In this document: positions 54,345 to 61,014 of the stretch, piece by piece | Layout: each line of letters starts with the position of its first letter | Numbering within the stretch: the stretch's first letter is position 1 | Source: Paraburkholderia sp. BL10I2N1 | GTDB lineage: Bacteria; Pseudomonadota; Gammaproteobacteria; Burkholderiales; Burkholderiaceae | Length of the DNA stretch: 64,000 bases | Direction of reading: 5' to 3' | Assembly: GCF_004361815.1 (NCBI RefSeq) | Contig: NZ_SNWA01000002.1 | Location: 1,054,001 to 1,118,000, forward strand | Translations under genes and position numbers: made by a program | The notes under the pieces: model-generated | The model's database searches: none | The model's input: the letters and a program-made list of their open reading frames with translations, nothing else | What the model was told of the DNA's origin: nothing

Positions 54345-55016
54345 TCACTGATCGGCAGGCGGGCTGGCCGCCGCCTCGGTCTCCGGCGGAAACGCCTCCA
54401 CGAAGGCGGCTACGGCGCGCATATCCCGCTCCGACATGTTGGCGCATACCTCCTTCATGATTTCACCGCGAGGCCTGTCCTGGGTGTGCTGGAAGATCTC
54501 CAGTTGCTTCTCGATGTAGTCCGCGTGCTGACCAGCGAGCCGGGGAAACCGATTCACCCCCTCGCCGTGCTGGCCGTGACATGACACGCATGAAGCAACC
54601 CCCTTGTCCGGCAGGCCGGAGGTGAAGATCGCTTTCCCTTCGTTCACAAGCGCGCGGTCGGCGACTTCGCCCAGGTCCGCCGGCTGGCTTGAAAAATACG
54701 CAGCGAGATCGTCGATCTGTTCCTCGGTCAAGTGCGTAAAGCCCCACATGAATCGCCTGGCGTTCGGGTCGGCTCGGGCATGCGTCTTGAAATCCGTCAG
54801 TTGATCGACAAGGTATTCCCGTCGTTGCCCCGCCAGTTTCGGAAAGGTAGGCGACACCGAGACGCCGGTCACGCCATGGCAGTTTGAACAAACCTGCAAG
54901 GCGATTGTCTTTCCAGCGACAGCCGGATTATCGACCGATCGGACCCGCTCGATGTCATGACAAGCGGACCCCGCAAGCAAGAATCCGAGGTAGATGAAGC
55001 GCGCGACCTTTTGCAT
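54345..55016 (-). CDS. Diheme c4-like cytochrome lipoprotein
   Basis: A 223-residue protein with a lipobox LAGSAC (Cys19) and two c-type heme motifs, CSNCH (43-47) and CVSCH (143-147). Each has a following LAGQ and a Met further on as possible sixth ligand, and the halves repeat (PTFPKLAGQRREYLVDQL versus PRLAGQHADYIEKQLEIF). That is the cytochrome c4 layout. It is membrane-anchored in the periplasm. The start at 55016 has GGAGG upstream. It could carry electrons between the outer-membrane cytochrome-porin and the inner membrane. Confidence 0.9.
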   Translation of the reverse strand: MQKVARFIYLGFLLAGSACHDIERVRSVDNPAVAGKTIALQVCSNCHGVTGVSVSPTFPKLAGQRREYLVDQLTDFKTHARADPNARRFMWGFTHLTEEQIDDLAAYFSSQPADLGEVADRALVNEGKAIFTSGLPDKGVASCVSCHGQHGEGVNRFPRLAGQHADYIEKQLEIFQHTQDRPRGEIMKEVCANMSERDMRAVAAFVEAFPPETEAAASPPADQ

Positions 55017-55190
55017 GTTACGAACCTCCTGACCGCTACCGTTACCGCCCTTCGAATCGACCGCGCTCCACGCCATGACGCAGCGCACGCGCGACGGGCC
55101 TTGCGCTTGCCTGATATTCATGCGGCCGCGTTTTCACGCTGCCTGGAGAAATCGCCGCGGCCCGGCAAATAAAACCGTTCGAAATGAATG

Positions 55191-56576
55191 TCAAAACGAC
55201 GCAGCCCATAAGTAGATAAAAAGCGTATCGTTGTCCTTTGCATTTCGTCCGTTGCCATCGTAGTTTGACCCGGCACCCAGATATTTAGTGAAATGCGTGT
55301 ATTGCAAGCCGATTCGCACGTATTGCACCGGGATCCAGAAGATCTCGGGGGTAAATCCTTGCGTGTTGGGATAAAAGTTTGCGCTGCTGGCGTAAGCGAC
55401 GCTGTCCGGGCTGCCCGTCACATTGAAGAAGGAAAGGCTCACGCCATACTTGTTTTGGTAGATGTACGACGCTTTCAATCTCAACGATTTCAGATTGGCA
55501 GATTGACTGTCACCGTAAACAAAATTGTTCTGATCGGAGATATTCTCTTGAACATAGCGTGCCTGTGCAGTGACCGTGTGTGGCTCCAGAATGTACTGAT
55601 ACTGGGCATCCACGCCAATATCGCGATAACGGGTCACGCCACCCCCGAATATCGGAAAAAAGGCTGCGTCGTTGGGGTAGACCTCGGCATCTAACACATA
55701 CGTTCCCAGCATGACGCTATGTGGACCCCAGTCGTGGGTCAGGGCGAGGCGAAAGTACGGGTTGTAGCCGCGCAGATAAGTCTGCGGATGGTTCGGGTCT
55801 CCGGGTTTGCTGCCCTTGCTCAGGAACGACCAGATGCCGTCGGCCGTACTGTACGCCGTCAGTTCCGCGTAAATCGTCTTGTTCCAGTACACGTATGCAC
55901 CGGTGCCTACGGCCTGTTGCGCCAGCCCCCCTTCGATGATCGGCAGGAACTGAGGGGACCCCACGGCACTGGTCGAAGAGGAGACGTACGGATAGCTCCA
56001 TGCCGGAGCGGTGTTCCAGACGTCTTGCACGGTGGGATTATTGTGAAGCGTTACGCCAAGAATGAAATCGTTCGCCTCTCCTATGATCCGCTCCACATAA
56101 CGGAAGTCAGTGTTGTCCGATGCCCAATGACCTTGCCACTCGCCCTCGTCATTCTGGTGATCGTAGTTCGAGTACGTGAACTGGGCGAACGCGCCAATCT
56201 TGTCGGTGATCTTCCCGGCAAGGAAAATGCTGGCCGCATCGAATATCACATTGCCGTCTTTTGGAGAGACGATGTTCCCGCTAGTGTCGTGGTTGTTCCT
56301 TGTCTTGGTGAAATCGGCCAAAGCCATGGCTGCGATCGGAACGGTGCGTTCGCCGAGCGTATAGCCGGTCAGCTTGAACATCCGGCCATAGGACGTTAGC
56401 TCAGGAAACTGCCCGCCGGCATGACACGCCACGCAGCTTTGTCCTGTCTGGCGCGCGAATATCGGCAGCGCGTTCGCAATGGAAGCCTGGAACAAACCGA
56501 GCGCCACGAGCGCGAATGCCCAGCCACGGCACAACAGATGATGAAGTGCGGGATTGCTGATAAGAGCCTTTGTCAT
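55191..56576 (-). CDS. Cyc2-like fused monoheme cytochrome c / outer-membrane porin
   Basis: A 461-residue protein: signal peptide (cleavage near residue 36), then PIFARQTGQSCVACHAGGQF with the single heme motif CVACH (48-52) and PELTSYGRMFKLTGYTLG, followed by ~400 residues of alternating beta strands ending FIYLWAASF. The ARQTG-x2-C-x2-CH..FPELT.(F/Y)GR.FKL.GY pattern is the signature of Cyc2-type iron oxidases, in which a heme domain plugs a beta-barrel. Function in Fe(II) oxidation is not proven for all homologues. The start has a GGAG site. Confidence 0.8.
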   Translation of the reverse strand: MTKALISNPALHHLLCRGWAFALVALGLFQASIANALPIFARQTGQSCVACHAGGQFPELTSYGRMFKLTGYTLGERTVPIAAMALADFTKTRNNHDTSGNIVSPKDGNVIFDAASIFLAGKITDKIGAFAQFTYSNYDHQNDEGEWQGHWASDNTDFRYVERIIGEANDFILGVTLHNNPTVQDVWNTAPAWSYPYVSSSTSAVGSPQFLPIIEGGLAQQAVGTGAYVYWNKTIYAELTAYSTADGIWSFLSKGSKPGDPNHPQTYLRGYNPYFRLALTHDWGPHSVMLGTYVLDAEVYPNDAAFFPIFGGGVTRYRDIGVDAQYQYILEPHTVTAQARYVQENISDQNNFVYGDSQSANLKSLRLKASYIYQNKYGVSLSFFNVTGSPDSVAYASSANFYPNTQGFTPEIFWIPVQYVRIGLQYTHFTKYLGAGSNYDGNGRNAKDNDTLFIYLWAASF

Positions 56577-57081
56577 GGCTGTTTCTCCACACTCCGTGGG
56601 TTGCCGCCTGTATCGGCGGCAGTAGAAGCCGAAGACTGCATTCCTGTGTCGCGCCTGATGGCGATGAGTGGGATGAAACACGTTCTCCCGCTGTTGCGAT
56701 CATCGCCGATGTGGCATTTGCATCTGTTGCCACATCTGTATTGTGCAAACGGGCGATGAAAACCGGCATGGGTCAATGTCCTACATTTGGGAGAGGGGGA
56801 GCACTCGAAGACGCGGTGTCCCGATGGGCTTTCCCGCAGCTCGTCGGGAACATCGAATGGCATGACACGTTGCGCGAAAAACCACGCGCGCGATGCGAAG
56901 ACAGTCTGCGAATGAATGCCGCAAGTGCGCCGCGTACGAGGCAATTCAGGCTGCCTGGTACGAGCGGTAGCGCACGTGAATCGAAACCAGGGGGATAAGC
57001 GAGGGCGTGCAGCGCCGCTGGTGCCGGGGTGCGATGACGATGGCGTTTCTTGAGTCCTTACGCGCCGAGCTACACCGTGCC
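56577..57081. other. Intergenic region between cytochrome genes
   Basis: 505 bases with no supported gene. It must hold the promoter of the cytochrome-porin gene and possibly the end of the upstream operon. I see no strong terminator. Confidence 0.5.
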
Positions 57082-58776
57082 TCAAGGCACCAGCCAGTCC
57101 CCATCGGCCACGATCCTGACTCGATCCGGCCCGGCGAACCGGACGATATACCCGCCCTTGGACGCGAAGTGCTGCCCCGGCGCCAGCGTCAGGCGCGGAT
57201 AGTAGCCAGTCAGGATGCGGCGTTCGAGCATGTCCTGAATACGCTCGATCAGGTAGTCCCTCTCGAACACGTCGACCATATGCTTGAGCGTCTCCGCCAG
57301 CAGGCCGCACGCGAGATAGGTGTCCGCCTGTACCTGCGGGGCGACCATCGGAATCTTGCGGATCGAGAACCAGCCGAACGCATAGTCGACACGGACACGC
57401 CGTCCCTCCGGCAAGTCGAACGGATACGCGACGCGCGTGACGCCGCGCCAGCTCGCTGACAACGGCGTGCTGTCGAGCCCGCCGAGCAACCCCGACATGA
57501 ACACGGTGTCCGACGGCGGCGGTGTATGGTCGAGCGCCGCGACGTCGGGCGGACGCAGCCACAGCAGGAGCACGTCCGAACGCGATATTCCACGCATGGC
57601 GTGCGCGACACTGTCGCCCGGCGCGAGCGCACGGTTCGATACCGCGATGCCGTGGCCCTTCAACGCAGTGGCCAGCGCCTCTGCACCCCGCTCACCATTG
57701 TCCCCCGCACGATAGACTTGCCAGACCGTTTTCACCGCTTTGCCTGGCTTGCCGCTGGCCTCATCGAGAATCCGCTTTGCAATCAGATCCGCCTCGAGCA
57801 GCACGCCCTTCGAGAAATACACGGAGTAGAAGTCGTGATCGGTTTCGACCGGCACTTCCACGTTCGGAAAGAGACACGGCACGGCCTCCTGCTCGCAGAA
57901 CTCATGGACCGGCGCCCAGTTCTTGCCGCCCAGTCCCGACACCACGGCAAACACCGGCTGCTCCGCCAGATAGCGCCGCAACTGTTCATGCCACGACGCC
58001 GGCGGGCCGCTCAGTTCCCACACATGCAGCTCCCAGCGGCGATTGACCATGAACATCATCTTGCGCGACGAGCGCAGCGGCGGCGTCGCGCCCAGCGGAA
58101 AAATGTTCTTGTCATCGAAGTACTGTTTGAGCACATCGAGCATGCCACGCCGTTTCACCGGGTCCGCATCGGGTGTGATGATGGTCGCGAAGTGCAGCAC
58201 CGTGTCCGTCACACCGGCTGGCCTGCGTTGATCGAGGCGCTTCAGGTAGCCGATCAGCGCTACCATGTCGGTGTCGTTCAGCGCGTACTGTGGCATCAGA
58301 TTGCTGAGCGGCTTGCCTTCCGAATCGAGCCCTTCGCGTATCGCCCGTGCGATCGTCACATCGGTGTAAGGCTCGCGATTGGTGCGCATGCTGGGAACGT
58401 ACGGTATGTCGAGATCTTCGAGGCTGTCTGCGCGAGGATGGACCAGATAGCGTTTGGTGATCGGCGGGATGTTGCTATTCCCCTCCCGGGCGCCGAGGCC
58501 GCTGCGTCGATGGCAATTCATGCAGGCGGCGGCGGCACCTCGCAGGTTCACGCCACCCTCGTGCATCGCTTCGAGCGGTTCGCCCGAACCCAGCACGCCG
58601 TTCTGGAAGATTGCTTGCCCCGTGCTCACGGTCGTGACCGGCGGCGCTGACGGAGCGCTATTCGCCTGACCCACCGGCACCATCAGTGCGGCGAGCAACA
58701 CACATCGAACGAGCGTGCGCGCCGCAAGCGGCCTTACCCGCGCAATGGCTCCTCCTCTGACGCGGGTGCAGTCCAT
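57082..58776 (-). CDS. Cytochrome c / periplasmic-binding-protein fusion
   Basis: A 564-residue secreted protein. A signal peptide (residues ~20-40) is followed by a cytochrome c domain with CMNCH (85-89), RSGLGAREGNSNIPPITKRY and a candidate Met ligand in SNLMPQYALND. From ~residue 185 on comes a type I periplasmic-binding fold of the Leu/Ile/Val-binding class (FAVVSGLGGKNWAPVHEFCE, VWQVYRAGDNGERGAEALAT). The fusion suggests a redox-linked sensor or ligand-gated electron carrier. The ATG is two bases from the stop of the upstream gene, so they are cotranscribed. Confidence 0.85.
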   Translation of the reverse strand: MDCTRVRGGAIARVRPLAARTLVRCVLLAALMVPVGQANSAPSAPPVTTVSTGQAIFQNGVLGSGEPLEAMHEGGVNLRGAAAACMNCHRRSGLGAREGNSNIPPITKRYLVHPRADSLEDLDIPYVPSMRTNREPYTDVTIARAIREGLDSEGKPLSNLMPQYALNDTDMVALIGYLKRLDQRRPAGVTDTVLHFATIITPDADPVKRRGMLDVLKQYFDDKNIFPLGATPPLRSSRKMMFMVNRRWELHVWELSGPPASWHEQLRRYLAEQPVFAVVSGLGGKNWAPVHEFCEQEAVPCLFPNVEVPVETDHDFYSVYFSKGVLLEADLIAKRILDEASGKPGKAVKTVWQVYRAGDNGERGAEALATALKGHGIAVSNRALAPGDSVAHAMRGISRSDVLLLWLRPPDVAALDHTPPPSDTVFMSGLLGGLDSTPLSASWRGVTRVAYPFDLPEGRRVRVDYAFGWFSIRKIPMVAPQVQADTYLACGLLAETLKHMVDVFERDYLIERIQDMLERRILTGYYPRLTLAPGQHFASKGGYIVRFAGPDRVRIVADGDWLVP

Positions 58777-58778
58777 GG

Positions 58779-59621
58779 CTAGGGGGTCGGCCGGCTCATG
58801 GAGCGAACCGCCGGCGGCGACGCTTCCGCGTCGACCGACACCGAATTGCGCCGTCCCTGCGAGCCTGGTCTCGCGAAGATCGCATCGCCCAGCGGCGGAT
58901 TGAGCGACACCTTGTCGAGCGTCAGCTTGTCGCTCTTTCCGGAAGCCGCTGCGCCGCTTTCGATCGTGAACGGTATCTGCAAACCATCGACGTTTTTGTA
59001 GTCGCTGTACCTCACTTCCACCGTGACTGGCCCTTGAAGGCCCCGCGCCTGGCGGTCGTATTTCACGTCCAGAAAGCTTTGTGCGTCCACCCATACATGA
59101 CGGGTCACGCCGGAAGGCAACTTCGCGCTAAGGCGGTATGCGTCGTGTCCGTCGACCTTATCGATACCATCGAGCGTCACATCGACACCCTTCGCCTGAT
59201 GGTCGATCAGCAACCCGTCGATGACCTGCTCCTCATGCGCAGACTTCAGCTCGTCCACGGTATACGGCCGCAATTCCCCGCTGCCCGTGGCGCTCGGGCT
59301 CACCTTCCAGCCTTGTTTACCGTCGAACGCCCGGACAGCCCGCTGGTTAAGCACGGTGATCTCGAAACGTGTCTTGTTCGGGCGTTTCAGCGCGAGGACA
59401 AACGGCAGATTCCGGGCAGGTGCATTCGCGCTATCCACGTGCCCGACCCAGACCATCGTCTGGATCTTCCGCCATGCATCGAGGCCGCCCCTCGCGGCGA
59501 CGTTCTTCTCGACGATCTGGTCCGCGCTCAGATCGTGCCCCTGCGGTATTTGCTCGCTCGCGTACACCGCTACCGTCAGGCAGCCGACAAGCATCCACAA
59601 TGCGATTCGTGTCATGACCAT
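58779..59621 (-). CDS. Secreted LolA-fold-like protein, paralogue 1
   Basis: A 280-residue exported protein: signal peptide (1-22), then LSADQIVEKNVAARGGLDAW, GQGW-like FDGKQGWKVSP, and WVDAQSFLDVKYD. These are features of the outer-membrane lipoprotein-sorting (LolA/LolB-like) family, whose barrel holds a hydrophobic ligand. It is similar throughout to the gene at 59643-60461, so the pair arose by tandem duplication. The role in this operon is unknown; it may handle a lipid or quinone-like cofactor. Confidence 0.8.
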   Translation of the reverse strand: MVMTRIALWMLVGCLTVAVYASEQIPQGHDLSADQIVEKNVAARGGLDAWRKIQTMVWVGHVDSANAPARNLPFVLALKRPNKTRFEITVLNQRAVRAFDGKQGWKVSPSATGSGELRPYTVDELKSAHEEQVIDGLLIDHQAKGVDVTLDGIDKVDGHDAYRLSAKLPSGVTRHVWVDAQSFLDVKYDRQARGLQGPVTVEVRYSDYKNVDGLQIPFTIESGAAASGKSDKLTLDKVSLNPPLGDAIFARPGSQGRRNSVSVDAEASPPAVRSMSRPTP

Positions 59622-59642
59622 GGACCTCGCACCGATGCTCGG

Positions 59643-60461
59643 CTAGTGGCTCGGCACTTTGGCCATGGCCAGTTGCGGTTTCGCAAACAGGGTGTCGTCC
59701 GTTGGCGGATTCACCGTGAAATGCTCGATCGTCAACTTGTGCGTCGGTTTGACACCGCTGACAACGGTCTCCAGCGTGTGCGGCACGACGAGCCCATTTT
59801 CCTTGCGGTAGTCGCGATAGAAGACGGTGACGTCGTGCATCTTGCCATCGAGCCTGCGTGGTTCGCCGTCGATCTTCAGTTCGAGAAAACTGGCGGCGTC
59901 GATCCAGACACGACGTGACGTATTGTCTTTCGTCGTCAGCTTCAGGACGTACGCGCGATGCCCTTCCACCGATTCCATGCCCAGAACGTCAACCCGCGAC
60001 CCCTTGCTCGCATAGTCGATCAGCGGCCCGTCCAGTTCAGCCGATGCCGCGGCCGATTTGACCTCCGCAGGCGTATACGGCTCGACTTCATCGCGTCCAA
60101 GGAAGGGCCTGACCTTCCAGCCCTGCGCGCCGTCATAGACCTGAAACGCTGTCTGTTCGTTGAAGCGAATCTCCAGGCGGCTCTTGTGCGGCCGCTTCAT
60201 CGTCATCGTGAACGGCAGCCTGGTGTTCTTCTTGCCGCCGGCTTCCATCTGCCCCGACATCGTCATCGCGTTGACCGCGTGCCATGCCTGAAGCCCGCCG
60301 CGTGCCGCAACGTTGCGCTCGACGATCTGCGCCGCACTCAGGTGACTCGCCGCCGCGGCCTGAGCCGTTCCTGCGGTCGAGGCCGCGAACGCAACCGGGC
60401 CGGATGCCAGAGCACCCGCCACCGAGGCTGCCGAGAGCGCTATCGAAAGAAACCGGATCAT
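59643..60461 (-). CDS. Secreted LolA-fold-like protein, paralogue 2
   Basis: A 272-residue exported protein with signal peptide (1-27), LSAAQIVERNVAARGGLQAW, VYDGAQGWKVRPF, VWIDAASFLELKID and a C-terminal NPPTDDTLFAKPQ. It is colinear with paralogue 1 (shared IVE.NVAARGGL.AW and F..P segments). The start has a GGGAGGTG site. It lies 21 bases upstream of paralogue 1. Confidence 0.8.
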   Translation of the reverse strand: MIRFLSIALSAASVAGALASGPVAFAASTAGTAQAAAASHLSAAQIVERNVAARGGLQAWHAVNAMTMSGQMEAGGKKNTRLPFTMTMKRPHKSRLEIRFNEQTAFQVYDGAQGWKVRPFLGRDEVEPYTPAEVKSAAASAELDGPLIDYASKGSRVDVLGMESVEGHRAYVLKLTTKDNTSRRVWIDAASFLELKIDGEPRRLDGKMHDVTVFYRDYRKENGLVVPHTLETVVSGVKPTHKLTIEHFTVNPPTDDTLFAKPQLAMAKVPSH

Positions 60462-60503
60462 GAGTCACCTCCCCTATTTATGTAGCCGATCGCTGTGCCG
60501 CGA

Positions 60504-61001
60504 TCATTCGACAGTCAGTCCATCGACGTGAAGTGAACCGACGAATACGTCGACGCGCTCACCTGTCTTGATCGGACCGCCCTTGTTGGAAAACACCATC
60601 CAGTATTCCTTACCAACCTCCAGTGGGCCTGTCTGGCGCAACGGGCCGATCTTGTCCATGACCGGAATTTCGAGCAACACGTGGCTCGTTTCCCCATACA
60701 TATACGCAGCCGCGGTCTTCTCGCCGAGCAGCCGCGCCGCCACCGGATCGGTTACGCGATAGCTGAAGCGAATCAGATTGCCCGATGCGGTGCGTCGCAC
60801 GCTCAGGTTATCGATGCCCTTCATCAGCCCGTAGTAGTTCTTCGCGCGCTGCGGCAGGCTCACGGGCATATACGGCGAGTGCCTGAGTGTGCGCCCCGCC
60901 GGTGCGCTCTGCCCGGCCGCGACCGGTTGAACCAGGGTCGCGGCCAGGCACACGCTGCTCGCGAACAGCACCAACGGCGTCGTTGAGGACCGAAGTTTCA
61001 T
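60504..61001 (-). CDS. Small secreted protein of unknown function
   Basis: A 165-residue protein with a signal peptide (1-~29) and a beta-rich body (SGNLIRFSYRVTDPVAARLL, YGETSHVLLEIPVMDKIGPL, YWMVFSNKGGPIKTGERVDV). It matches no family I can name; the fold could be immunoglobulin-like. It begins 13 bases after the stop of the large beta-helix gene and is followed 42 bases later by the LolA-like pair, so it is part of the same operon. Confidence 0.75.
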   Translation of the reverse strand: MKLRSSTTPLVLFASSVCLAATLVQPVAAGQSAPAGRTLRHSPYMPVSLPQRAKNYYGLMKGIDNLSVRRTASGNLIRFSYRVTDPVAARLLGEKTAAAYMYGETSHVLLEIPVMDKIGPLRQTGPLEVGKEYWMVFSNKGGPIKTGERVDVFVGSLHVDGLTVE

Positions 61002-61014
61002 TGCAGTGTCCCCA

